From the NCBI RefSeq assembly GCF_002027705.1, contig NZ_MBTG01000007.1, positions 116,432 through 180,431 on the forward strand: a stretch of DNA of 64,000 bases. The letters are read 5' to 3'. Numbering within the stretch: position 1 is the first letter of the stretch; every line of letters starts with the position of its first letter. Both the position numbers and the translations under genes were made by a program. The notes beneath the pieces were generated by a model. That model was not told the origin of the DNA. It did no database searches and saw only the letters and a list, made by a program, of their open reading frames with translations. This document shows positions 6,990-15,361 of this stretch, piece after piece. Origin of the DNA: Paenibacillus ferrarius. Lineage in GTDB: Bacteria > Bacillota > Bacilli > Paenibacillales > NBRC-103111.

Positions 6990-8249
6990 ATGGACTATGA
7001 AGTCATTGTAATAGGCGGAGGATCCGCAGGATTGATGGCCAGCATCGCAGCCAGCCGTCACGGCGCCAAGGTTCTTCTCTTGGATAAAGGGGACAAGCTT
7101 GGTCGCAAGCTGGGCATTTCCGGGGGCGGACGATGCAACGTCACGAACAACAAAGAGATGGATGAACTAATCAAGCATATCCCGGGCAACGGCCGCTTTC
7201 TATATAGTGCTTTCACACATTTCAGCAATAAGGACATTATTGATTTCTTTGAAAATCTCGGCATTCGCCTGAAGGAAGAAGACAACGGTCGGATGTTTCC
7301 CGTCAGCGACAAGGCCAAAACCGTCGTAGACGCGTTGATCGGCCAAGTTCGCAAGCAGGGCGTGGAGATCCGGACGAACAGTCCGGTCAAAAAGGTCTTG
7401 TACCAGGCAGGCCGCGTCCAAGGCGTCCAGCTCCGCTCCGGTGAAACGCTGCACAGCCGCGCTGTGATCATCGCATCCGGCGGATGCTCTGTCCCGCACA
7501 CCGGCTCCACCGGAGACGGTTATGCCTGGGCGGAGGCGGGCGGGCACACCATCACGCAGCTGTTTCCGACCGAGGTTCCGTTAACCTCGAAGGAAGCTTT
7601 CATTCGCAGCCGCGAGCTGCAGGGGCTATCCTTGCGGGACGTTTGTCTCTCCGTATGGAACGCCAAAGGCAAGCCGGTCATTTCGCATCGGGGGGACATG
7701 CTGTTCACCCATTTCGGCTTGTCCGGTCCGATTGCCCTGCGCTGCAGCCAGTTCGTCGTCAAGGAGCTTAATAAATCGGAGCGCAAAGAGGTCCTGCTCA
7801 CCGTGGATCTCTTTCCGGATCAAAGCATGGACGAGGTATATAGTGACAGCATGGCGCTTGCCAAAGCTGACGCCAAAAAAGCCATTAAAAACGTACTAAA
7901 GACGCTCCTATCGGAACGTCTGATCCCTATTCTTCTGGAAAAATCCGGTCTGGATGAGCAGCTGACCTACGACAACATTCCCAAGCAGAAATGGCTCGAG
8001 CTCTGCAAGCTGATGAAAGCCTTCCCCGTGACCATCAAAGGCACGCTGTCTATTGAAGAAGCCTTCGTCACCGGCGGCGGCGTCCAGCTCAAAGAGGTCG
8101 ACCCCAGCACGATGCAGTCGAAGCTCGTGAATGGGCTTTATTTCTGCGGTGAAATCCTCGATATTCACGGATATACGGGCGGTTATAACATTACCGCAGC
8201 TTTCTCTACCGGCTTTATGGCTGGCAAAAGCGCGGCGGAGCAGGCATAA
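6990..8249 (+). CDS. NAD(P)/FAD-dependent oxidoreductase, BaiN/HI0933 family (YtfP-like)
   Basis: A 419-residue flavoprotein. The start [15 protein letters not shown] is preceded by GAAGGAG at 6977, while an earlier in-frame ATG is not. It shows the N-terminal dinucleotide-binding motif GGGSAG with the downstream [15 protein letters not shown] signature, the middle [15 protein letters not shown] segment and the C-terminal [19 protein letters not shown]...[10 protein letters not shown] motif that closes the FAD site. Length and motif order match the family. The physiological substrate is not established for the Bacillus members. It appears to be monocistronic. Confidence 0.92.
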   Translation: MDYEVIVIGGGSAGLMASIAASRHGAKVLLLDKGDKLGRKLGISGGGRCNVTNNKEMDELIKHIPGNGRFLYSAFTHFSNKDIIDFFENLGIRLKEEDNGRMFPVSDKAKTVVDALIGQVRKQGVEIRTNSPVKKVLYQAGRVQGVQLRSGETLHSRAVIIASGGCSVPHTGSTGDGYAWAEAGGHTITQLFPTEVPLTSKEAFIRSRELQGLSLRDVCLSVWNAKGKPVISHRGDMLFTHFGLSGPIALRCSQFVVKELNKSERKEVLLTVDLFPDQSMDEVYSDSMALAKADAKKAIKNVLKTLLSERLIPILLEKSGLDEQLTYDNIPKQKWLELCKLMKAFPVTIKGTLSIEEAFVTGGGVQLKEVDPSTMQSKLVNGLYFCGEILDIHGYTGGYNITAAFSTGFMAGKSAAEQA

Positions 8250-8291
8250 AAAAAGAAGGACCCGCATCCCGTGATGCAGGGTCCTTCTTTC
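8248..8291. terminator. Bidirectional terminator
   Basis: GAAGGACCCGCATC pairs with GATGCAGGGTCCTTC, flanked by an A run and a T run. It serves the convergent flavoprotein and symporter genes. Confidence 0.85.
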
Positions 8292-8303
8292 CATTTCACC
8301 AAC

Positions 8304-9659
8304 TTAAGCTGTAGCCAGCTCAAGATCATCTTCCTCGTCGCGATCAAAAGCAGCGCGATCGAATTCACCTTCGGATTCTGCCACAAGCAGAGCCGTTACA
8401 GTTGTTCCTGTTGCGTTCACCGCAGTACGGCCCATGTCGATCAGCGCTTCAACGCCAAGCACAAGACCCATACCTTCCAGCGGCAAGCCCAGTGCCGTCA
8501 ATACGACAGTCGTCGAGATCGCTGCAGGCCCCGGAACGCCGGCTACGCCGATGGAGGAAATCACGCTGACCAAGATCAACAGCGCATATTCAGACACACT
8601 AAGCGGCAAATTGTAAACCTTCGCCACGAAAATCGCCACAACTGCCGGCCATACCCCGCCGCAGCCATTGAAATTCATCGTTGCGCCAAGCGGTGCTACG
8701 AAGCTAGCAATACGTGGTGATATGCGAAGACGTTTCGTGATCACTTCCAGATTCACAGGCAGCGTCGCATAGCTGCTGCGTGTTGTGAATGCGACTGCGA
8801 TCGTCGGATAAGCCTTCCTGAAGAACTTGATTGGGTTTACTTTTGCCACGAGAAGAACCAAACCACCGAAAATCAACACGAAGTGGATGATCAAAGCGAC
8901 ATAAGACGTTAGGATAATTTTAGCCAAAGGAGCCAATGTGTCCAGACCGTATTTAGCCGCCATAGCCGCGATCAAAGCATACACCCCATAAGGTGTGAGA
9001 CGAATAACATACTTAACTACTTGGTGAATAACAGCTGTTGCTGACGTGATAAACGCTTTGATTGGCGCTACAGTTTCTGGCTTTTTGGAGCCCACATGTA
9101 CAATCGCTACTGCCACGAAAATCGCGAAAATCAGCACCGGTACAACTTTCCCTGTTGCCATATCATTAATTGGATTGGATGGTACCAAGTCCAGAATAAC
9201 CTGCGAGAACGTAGGAATTTCTCTTGCTTTAAAATCCTTCGGTACAGCTTGCGCAATGCCGTTACCTGGATCGAATGCCAGAGCAACCAGAAGCCCGATC
9301 AATGCGGCAATCCCTGTTGTGAGCAAGAACCAACCAATCGTTTTGAGTCCCAATTTACGAAGCTGACCCAAACTGGATAACGATGAAATACTGTTAATAA
9401 CCAGAATAAGTACGAGAGGCATAACGAGCATTTTGATCAAATTGACATAAATCGTGCCGATGGTGCTTACACTTTTGAACTCCAAATGGGTTTGGTTGAA
9501 CACAATCCCAGCCACTAAGCCAAGACCTAACGCGATGAAAACGCGGTTGCCGAAGCTGACTCTCTTTCTCGCCAGAAACACGAGCCCCGCAATAATTATC
9601 AATGATACAACTAAGCTGACCCAGTTTGATTGAAATGCTGTCACTAGGTTGTTTTTCAC
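8304..9659 (-). CDS. tcyP: Dicarboxylate/amino acid:cation symporter, TcyP-like cystine carrier
   Basis: An integral membrane symporter of about 451 residues in the DAACS family. It has many hydrophobic helices, the serine-rich re-entrant loop FTTRSSYATLPVN, the GATMNFNGCGG motif and the C-terminal ALIDMGRTAVNATG motif. Overall pattern and length fit the L-cystine importer TcyP/YhcL more than glutamate carriers, but substrate is inference. The open frame begins at ATG 9668, with AAGGGG directly touching it. GTG at 9659 sits 9 bases after AAGGGG and is the better start. The acidic tail (DRDEEDDLELATA) is unusual. Confidence 0.88.
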   Translation of the reverse strand: MKNNLVTAFQSNWVSLVVSLIIIAGLVFLARKRVSFGNRVFIALGLGLVAGIVFNQTHLEFKSVSTIGTIYVNLIKMLVMPLVLILVINSISSLSSLGQLRKLGLKTIGWFLLTTGIAALIGLLVALAFDPGNGIAQAVPKDFKAREIPTFSQVILDLVPSNPINDMATGKVVPVLIFAIFVAVAIVHVGSKKPETVAPIKAFITSATAVIHQVVKYVIRLTPYGVYALIAAMAAKYGLDTLAPLAKIILTSYVALIIHFVLIFGGLVLLVAKVNPIKFFRKAYPTIAVAFTTRSSYATLPVNLEVITKRLRISPRIASFVAPLGATMNFNGCGGVWPAVVAIFVAKVYNLPLSVSEYALLILVSVISSIGVAGVPGPAAISTTVVLTALGLPLEGMGLVLGVEALIDMGRTAVNATGTTVTALLVAESEGEFDRAAFDRDEEDDLELATA

Positions 9660-9707
9660 TAGAATCATCCCCTTAATCCCTATAATGTCACTTGGTTTTA
9701 TGGGTTA

Positions 9708-9736
9708 AGAATATGACATATGACGTTACCTGTCAA
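9708..9736 (-). promoter_or_regulatory. SigA-type promoter of the symporter
   Basis: TTGACA (9731-9736) and TATTCT (9708-9713) on the minus strand with a 17-bp spacer. CATATGAC/GTCATATG half-sites overlap and flank it and may be an operator. Confidence 0.6.
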
Positions 9737-10225
9737 CGGTTAATTTTTAAGGTCATATGCCAAAAGCCGCTCCAATGTCAACATTTCTGAGAGCTGGCGC
9801 GGCTTTGTATGTTCTATATAACTATGTCTGTGCTCATAATAAAATTACATCGTATATTGATCAAGCACGATAGCCGTAAGAGGCTGAAGCTGTTGGCGAT
9901 GGAGGCACTCTCGGCATCTCGATGGCAGAAGCAGGCTTGTAGGCGGATACAGGCGACTTTGTTGGGGGCTCGGCGGGTGAAGCTGCTGACATTGGCGCAA
10001 GTATGCTTATATTACTTGCTGTCGTTGCGAGTGCCGCTGTAGTATCAGCGCCTTCTTTTACCAGCTTACTCGTACATCCCTCCGTTACAATTACCAACGC
10101 GCCACGACAACAAACGCTATTTCGCGTCTTCCCATCCCCCTCCATCACACCTAATCTCCCCAAACCATGTCACTCAGCTAAAAGCTGTGGTTTCTGTGGT
10201 ATCTACAATAATAAGTCGCATGTCC
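9737..10225. other. Intergenic region without a supported gene
   Basis: Short frames on both strands give Ala/Pro/Ser- or Gly-rich peptides without a family, ribosome binding site or continuity. A plus-strand reading with a hydrophobic stretch near 10000-10060 is interrupted by a TAG, so a decayed small gene is possible but unproven. Confidence 0.4.
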
Positions 10226-10905
10226 GGGGGAGGCGGCACCGTTTCTCGATCGGGGATTAGTTTGTTGAGTAGCTTCGGAGTCGGTACCGTTTCTCGATCG
10301 GGGGATAGTTTGTTAAGTAGCTTGGGAAGCGGCTCGGTTTCTCGATCGAGGGGGATAGTTTGTTAAGTAGCTTGGGCGGCGGTGCGGTTTCTCGATCGGG
10401 CCGATAGTTGTTAAGTAGCTTAGGAGGCGCCACCGTTTCTCGATCGGGGGGATAGTTGTTAAGTGGCTTGGGCGGCGGCACCGTTTCTCGATCGGAGGGA
10501 TAGTTTGTTAAGTAGCTTGGGCGGCGGCACCGTTTCTCGATCGGGTGGAATAGTTTGTTAAGTAGCTTCGGAGGCGACACCGTTTCTCGATCGGAGGGAT
10601 AGTTGTTAAGTAGCTTGGGCGGCGGCACCGTTTCTCGATCGAGGGGGATAGTTGTTAAGTAGCTTCGGAGGCGGCACTGTTTCTCGATCGGGGGGATAGT
10701 TTGTTAAGTAGCTTGGGCGGCGACGTGGTTTCTCGATCGGGGGGATAGTTTGTTAAGTAGCTTCGGAGGCGGCGCGGTTTCGCTCGAGGGGGATAGTTTG
10801 TTGAGTAGTTTGGGCGGCGGCGCGGTTTCTCGATCGGAGGGATAGATAGTTTGTTAAGTAGCTTGGGAGGCGGCACCGTTTCTCGATCGGGCGGATAGTT
10901 GATAC
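10226..10905. repeat. Tandem array of about 14 units of 48-50 bp
   Basis: Each unit contains GTTTCTCGATCG followed by a G-rich GGATAGTTTGTTAAGTAG stretch and GGGCGGCGGCACC. About 14 copies run from 10240 to 10880 with small length and base changes. The CGATCG core is palindromic. Minus-strand frames through it encode repetitive PPKLLN.L...IEK peptides that shift frame between units, so coding is unlikely. Confidence 0.85.
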
Positions 10906-10966
10906 GGTAGTTTAGATGGCCTGATTGCTAGATTTGCAAGCAGTTGGATCTCGGTGAAAAGTTAGG

Positions 10967-11142
10967 GGAACTACGGTACGCTATTTTGGCTTAAACCATC
11001 TAAAACCATGATGAAAGGGAACTACAGTTCGTTATTTCGCGGTTTTACCCGCTAAAATCGTATTTGAAGACCATATAGAGGACTGTAGTTCCGTTTGGAA
11101 CGAAATATGGGCGAAATCTTCGAAATAGCGGATCTCAGTTCC
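10967..11142. repeat. Inverted-quartet repeat element, copy B
   Basis: Units are forward at 10967-10987 and 11018-11037 and reversed at 11075-11092 and 11125-11142, with spacings 51, 57 and 50 bp. The unit family is the same as at 4130 and 40302. Confidence 0.8.
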
Positions 11143-11214
11143 CTTTCGTGCCTTAACAGTGGGCAAAAGGGCCCTGGCGCGCCGCCCAGCCTCCAGCCAA
11201 GGTCGAAACAGCAA

Positions 11215-11246
11215 GAGGCTGTCCCCGAATTCTGGGGGACAGCCTC
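11215..11246. terminator. Stable hairpin, possible terminator
   Basis: GAGGCTGTCCCC pairs with GGGGACAGCCTC around an AATTCT-type loop. It lacks a clear T run, so terminator activity is uncertain. Confidence 0.45.
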
Positions 11247-11261
11247 CTATTCGCCTTGCCC

Positions 11262-11385
11262 GCGCCGCTTCGCTCTCGCCCACTACCAGCCGCTTCGCTC
11301 TCGCTAGCTACCAGCCGCTTCGCTCTCGCCCGCCACCAGCCGCTTCGCTCTCGCCCGCTACCGGTCGCTTCGCACTCCCCGCGTC
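11262..11385. repeat. Five tandem 25-bp repeats
   Basis: The unit reads approximately CCGCTTCGCTCTCGCCCACT plus ACCAG and is repeated about five times with decay at the right end. It is GC-rich and apparently noncoding. Confidence 0.75.
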
Positions 11386-11487
11386 GACGGCTCCTAGCGA
11401 CGGGCCGCAGCTAGCGCCGCTTGTCCGCGCTAGCCCTGCGCTTCCGCTTGCCGCCGGAGGAAGCCAGCACACTGCGCCAGCCCCATT

Positions 11488-11904
11488 TCATATCCGAATG
11501 CCGGGGCTGAAATGGTTGTAATCGTCCGAGGACGGGTCGAACACCGCCTCTTCCTCACTCGGGACGGCATCGTTGTTCGTGGATGCCTGCGCCTCGGCGT
11601 AGCTGTCGGGCCAATCCTCATTCACCGTATGGGCCGGAATGCGGATGGAGCCCTCCAGATCGTACGCCATGGCGAACGTCGCTGGCTCTGCCTGAGTGGA
11701 CTTGCTTTCCACGAAGCGTCCGCCGTGGGACTGCGCAATCTCCAGCGCAGAGGTAACTTCCTGCTCGTCCAAGTGGATGTGCAGCGTCGCCCGCTCTCCA
11801 TCCAACAGCTCTGGCTTATAGCCGAGCTCTTCCAGCGTATCCAGAGCAAGTAGCGCATCGCGTTCGTGCTCAAATTCAAAAAAGATCGGAACAAAGTTGT
11901 TCAT
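11488..11904 (-). CDS. Hypothetical acidic protein
   Basis: About 138 residues starting MNNFVPIFFEFEHERDALLA. GGAGGAAGG lies about 10 bases upstream of this ATG. The first 60 residues look like a small alpha/beta fold (beta strand, helix LLALDTLEELGY, strand ATLHIHL, helix VTSALEIAQSHGG). The tail is acidic and low-complexity (PSEEEAVFDPSSDDY). It is soluble, with no signal peptide or membrane segment. I do not recognise the family. It lies 75 bp from the inositol phosphatase-type gene on the same strand and may be co-transcribed with it. Confidence 0.7.
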   Translation of the reverse strand: MNNFVPIFFEFEHERDALLALDTLEELGYKPELLDGERATLHIHLDEQEVTSALEIAQSHGGRFVESKSTQAEPATFAMAYDLEGSIRIPAHTVNEDWPDSYAEAQASTNNDAVPSEEEAVFDPSSDDYNHFSPGIRI

Positions 11905-11979
11905 CGCCCAGCATCCTTCCTCCAAATGAAAAGTCTGCCATTAGCTTTTACAAATTGTTCCTCGCCTATTCCTCTCCTC

Positions 11980-12855
11980 TTAAATCCCGGCTTGGACGAT
12001 TTTGAGCAGCTCTTCATGGTAGGCAGGGACTGCCGCGACTAAATAAACGCCTTTTTCCAATTCGTTGCCTTTGGCTGAAGCAGCCGACCCGCCCTGCTGA
12101 CTACTTCCTCCAGCATCCTGCGCGCTATCCTCTAACCACGAAACAGGTTGACCGTAGAAATCCGTCACCTTCACCCCAGCCTCCCGAGCGAGCAGCAGGC
12201 CTGCATACAGATCTTCCCCTTCCGAGTTATACAGCACGATGCCATGAAGATCACCTCTGGCCAGCATCGCCCAAGTTAAGGATGGCGCCCACATGCGCAG
12301 CACTCTTTTGACCGAATGCTCAAGATGATGCCTTAAGTCCAAAGCCTTGCGATCATCTTTGCCAACGACATGGCCTTGAATCCAGGAAAGAGTAGATTTC
12401 GTCAGATCACCTTGGGGCTTCGCCTCCAGCCGAGTTTCCTCCTGCCACGCGCCTTCGCCTTTCACAGCCGCATAGTTCAAGCCCATCACGGAATCATAAA
12501 CGACGCCTATGATGATTCGTCCCTGATAGCTGAGTGAAATGGATACGCCGTACAGAGGAATCCCCAGAGCGAAATTATTCGTCCCATCCAGCGGATCGAC
12601 ATGCCATACCCAGTCGCTTGCTGCTCCGCTTTCACCCGCTTCTTCACTATATATACGATGAGTCGGAAATACGGCCATAATCATCTCTACAATTAAACGA
12701 TCTGCCTCTACATCCACTTCCGTCACCAGATCGCCACGTTCGTCTTTATGGTGCGTCGTCAGCTTGCTCCCGAAACGTTCCTTGGCAAGTTCTCCTGCTT
12801 TGCGCGCAGCATTTCCCGCAACTTCTTTCGCCAGTGACCATTCATCACGATCCAT
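11980..12855 (-). CDS. Inositol monophosphatase family protein
   Basis: A 291-residue Mg-dependent phosphatase of the IMPase/FBPase superfamily. AAAGGGG precedes the ATG at 12855 (MDRDEWSLAKEVAG), and an upstream in-frame start at 12876 is less well placed. Visible motifs are EEAGE (metal ligand Glu), the signature VDPLDGTNNFALGIP and GVVYDSVMG. The family's C-terminal WDxAAG motif is replaced by a region ending GEDLYAGLLLAREAGVKVTDF, in which D-x-x-A-G-x-L is still recognisable. Substrate may be inositol phosphate or a related phosphate ester. Not clearly linked to a pathway here. Confidence 0.9.
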   Translation of the reverse strand: MDRDEWSLAKEVAGNAARKAGELAKERFGSKLTTHHKDERGDLVTEVDVEADRLIVEMIMAVFPTHRIYSEEAGESGAASDWVWHVDPLDGTNNFALGIPLYGVSISLSYQGRIIIGVVYDSVMGLNYAAVKGEGAWQEETRLEAKPQGDLTKSTLSWIQGHVVGKDDRKALDLRHHLEHSVKRVLRMWAPSLTWAMLARGDLHGIVLYNSEGEDLYAGLLLAREAGVKVTDFYGQPVSWLEDSAQDAGGSSQQGGSAASAKGNELEKGVYLVAAVPAYHEELLKIVQAGI

Positions 12856-12945
12856 TTGCTCAGCCCCTTTAAGCAATCTAGTAGTTCTCTCTCATATATT
12901 ACCATATGTTTCCTACGAATATTGTCGTTTGTGAAGGCTGTTAGA

Positions 12946-12975
12946 TTGACAAGCTGCCTATTCATAAGTCATAAT
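12946..12975 (+). promoter_or_regulatory. SigA-type promoter
   Basis: TTGACA (12946-12951), an 18-bp spacer and CATAAT (12970-12975), upstream of the aldolase-like gene. Confidence 0.65.
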
Positions 12976-13023
12976 ATAGCAAAATCTTAAGCGATATGAG
13001 CAGTCGAAAGGGGCACTACGAGC

Positions 13024-13989
13024 ATGGTAAAGCATCATCAACACAAGATATTGGATTGCACGATTCGGGACGGCGGTTTGGTGAACGATTGGGATTTTAG
13101 CGTGGAGTTTGTCCAAGACATGTATCGCGGCTTAAGCGCAGCTGGCGTGGAATATATGGAAATTGGTTACAAAAATTCGGAAAAACTGCTGAAAGGCGGA
13201 GCATCCGGTCCATGGAGATTCTTGAACGAAGAGTTCTTGCGTGATGTGATTACCAAAAAAACCGATACAAAGCTATCTGCTCTCGTAGATATCGGCCGTG
13301 TCGATGAGAAAGACATTTTGCCTCGTGAAGACAGCTTGCTTGACTTGATTCGCGTTGCTTGTTATATCAAAGATGTAGATAAAGGCCTCGAGCTAGTCCA
13401 AAAGTTCAATGACATGGGTTACGAAACGTCCCTGAACATTATGGCACTTTCCCACGTTATGGAAAATGAGCTTGTCGAAGCTTTCGAAGAAATTAACAAA
13501 AGCCCTGTTGACGTTGTCTACATCGTAGACTCCTACGGCAGCATGGATCACAAAGATATTGACTACCTCGTAACGAAGTTCCAACGTTTGCTCCCTGAGA
13601 AAGAGCTTGGCTTGCATATGCACAATAACATGCAGCTTGCTTTCGCCAACACGATTGCCGGTGCTGCGAAAGGTGTATCGTTCTTGGACTCTTCCGTATA
13701 CGGGATGGGACGCGCTGCAGGAAACTGCACAACAGAACTGCTTCTTAGCTACTTGAAAGGGGCACGCTACGACATTCGTCCAGTGCTCGAAATTATTGAG
13801 AAGCACATGATCACCATGCGTCAAAAATGGGATTGGGGCTACCTCATTCCTTACATGATCGTTGGTGCGCTTGATGAGCATCCACGTACGGCTATGGCCT
13901 TGTTGAACTCCAAGGAAAGAAATAACTTCGTAGATTTCTATGACCGTTTGACTTCCGTGGAAACAGCTCCATCTATTAACAAAGACTAA
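13024..13989 (+). CDS. Aldolase catalytic domain protein (DRE-TIM metallolyase, HMGL-like)
   Basis: A 321-residue TIM-barrel enzyme. The N-terminal LDCTIRDGGLVNDW carries the DRE-type metal ligand and catalytic Arg, and LHMHNNMQLAFANT carries the metal-binding HxH. VDSSVYGMGRAAGN is the glycine-rich segment. These fit 4-hydroxy-2-oxovalerate aldolase/HMG-CoA lyase relatives. No acyltransferase or dehydrogenase partner lies nearby, so the pathway is not clear. The start is set by AAAGGGG. It is monocistronic between a SigA promoter and a strong terminator. Codon use looks like that of a well-expressed gene. Confidence 0.9.
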   Translation: MVKHHQHKILDCTIRDGGLVNDWDFSVEFVQDMYRGLSAAGVEYMEIGYKNSEKLLKGGASGPWRFLNEEFLRDVITKKTDTKLSALVDIGRVDEKDILPREDSLLDLIRVACYIKDVDKGLELVQKFNDMGYETSLNIMALSHVMENELVEAFEEINKSPVDVVYIVDSYGSMDHKDIDYLVTKFQRLLPEKELGLHMHNNMQLAFANTIAGAAKGVSFLDSSVYGMGRAAGNCTTELLLSYLKGARYDIRPVLEIIEKHMITMRQKWDWGYLIPYMIVGALDEHPRTAMALLNSKERNNFVDFYDRLTSVETAPSINKD

Positions 13990-14009
13990 TTCTGCCGTTT
14001 AGATAACTT

Positions 14010-14073
14010 AAACCCCTTATTGACCGTTCTGAAGGCTATTGAAGCCCTTTGAGCGTTCGACAAGGGGTTTTTG
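14010..14073. terminator. Terminator of the aldolase-like gene
   Basis: AAACCCCTT (14010-14018) pairs with AAGGGGTTT (14062-14070) before a T run. An inner AAGGCT/AGCCCTT hairpin adds stability. Confidence 0.75.
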
Positions 14074-14077
14074 GCGC

Positions 14078-14401
14078 TTATTTAATAAGCTTAGCAGATA
14101 CCACATAATCCTCGGCATAAGCCCGATCAATGAGAAAGGTAAACTCCTCTTCATTACGGCGAGATGGACTTCTTTTGCGGAACACCTCAATATATTCGCT
14201 TTCAATGAGCTCTGTACAATCTTCGTCTGAGTAGATCAATCCATCTTCCAAGCGTTTAAGCGCCTCAACCATAACTTCACGCGATTTCAGATCACCTTGA
14301 ATCTCCACATAGACTCTGCCAATAGCATCATGATCTTGCAGAATGATCACGACTTTGGCGTTCGATTTGATACGCACCTTCTTTTTCAGAGATATACTCA
14401 T
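14078..14401 (-). CDS. Hypothetical protein
   Basis: A 107-residue basic and soluble protein. AAGGAG lies 8 bases before the ATG. Strands (KVRIKSNAKVVIILQ, GRVYVEIQG) and a central helix (SREVMVEALKRLEDGLIY) suggest an alpha/beta fold. There are no motifs I recognise and no signal peptide. It lies between a terminator and a divergent two-component operon. Confidence 0.7.
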   Translation of the reverse strand: MSISLKKKVRIKSNAKVVIILQDHDAIGRVYVEIQGDLKSREVMVEALKRLEDGLIYSDEDCTELIESEYIEVFRKRSPSRRNEEEFTFLIDRAYAEDYVVSAKLIK

Positions 14402-14584
14402 CTGTCCTGCTCCTTCATTAGTCTTCTCTGTGCTATTTTATGTCACGAAGGACGAACGCGGACTAGGCATATGAACGCTATTGAAATAATTCCTCTCTTC
14501 CAGGCTTGGGGATATTTCTCCTCATATCTGAAAATAGTATGGTAAACGGCACGATCACATGCAAGTCAAAGCAAGCGAACGGGG

Positions 14585-15361
14585 ATGACGAACGCAATGA
14601 GCCGCATATTACTAATCGAAGATGAGGAACGAATCGCCCGCGTGCTTCAGCTGGAGCTGGAGCATGAAGGCTATGAAGTACATACCCGATCAGATGGGCG
14701 TTCCGGACTGAATACCGCTTTGGATGGGTCTGACTGGGAGCTGATTCTGCTGGACGTTATGCTGCCGGAGCTTAGCGGTCTGGAGGTGCTCCGCCGCATA
14801 CGTCAGGTGAATGCCAGTATTCCTATTATTTTATTGACGGCACGCGATGCGGTCAGGGATCGGGTCAGTGGATTGGACCAAGGGGCTAATGACTATGTTA
14901 CGAAGCCTTTCGCCACGATTGAGCTGCTTGCCCGCATTCGCAGCTTGCTCCGGCAAAGAAGTTTGCAAGAGCAGCCGGCCGAGCAGCCCCATTTGCTGAA
15001 AGTCGATGATCTCACCATGGATTTGAAGAGCAGAGCCGTTGTCCGCGAGGGCATCCCTATTGAATTAACACCTACTGAGTTTGATTTGCTGCGGTTCCTC
15101 ATTCAGCATCAAGACGAAGTCATGTCGCGGGAACAAATTATTTCGGAGGTATGGGGATACGATTTCGTAGGCGATACCAATGTAGTTGATGTGTATATCC
15201 GTTATTTGCGCCAAAAGGTCGACAAGCCCTTCTCCTGCAAGCTGATTCAGACCATACGAGGGGTCGGCTATTTATTGAAGTGTGACGCCTCCTCTACGAA
15301 CAAAGACAACGAAGACACCGCTGGGAACGCTCCTCCCAAAGACGAGCAGAAGCCTGTATGA
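14585..15361 (+). CDS. Response regulator, OmpR/PhoB family (YkoG/ArlR-like)
   Basis: A regulator of about 258 residues paired with the kinase that follows. The receiver has EDEE acidic residues, the phospho-acceptor Asp in LILLDVMLPEL, the switch Thr in IILLTARD and Lys in YVTKPF. The winged helix has LTPTEFDLLRF and TIRGVGYLL. A 22-residue hydrophilic tail follows the DNA-binding domain. Two in-frame starts are possible, 14585 and 14597 (MSRILLIEDEE); the GGGG ribosome site fits 14597 better. Its stop overlaps the kinase start by 4 bp (ATGA). Confidence 0.93.
   Translation: MTNAMSRILLIEDEERIARVLQLELEHEGYEVHTRSDGRSGLNTALDGSDWELILLDVMLPELSGLEVLRRIRQVNASIPIILLTARDAVRDRVSGLDQGANDYVTKPFATIELLARIRSLLRQRSLQEQPAEQPHLLKVDDLTMDLKSRAVVREGIPIELTPTEFDLLRFLIQHQDEVMSREQIISEVWGYDFVGDTNVVDVYIRYLRQKVDKPFSCKLIQTIRGVGYLLKCDASSTNKDNEDTAGNAPPKDEQKPV

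Noticed and set aside
9861..10163. 100-codon Ala/Pro/Ser-rich minus-strand frame
   Set aside because: Low complexity, no ribosome site and no family; the opposite strand reads equally well as a decayed sequence.
10257..10876. Minus-strand repetitive frames (PPKLLN...IEK peptides)
   Set aside because: They arise from the 48-50 bp minisatellite, break and shift between units, and have no start signal.
10226..10905. Possible CRISPR array
   Set aside because: Units run head to tail with variation spread along the whole unit; there are no unique spacers between constant repeats and no cas genes.
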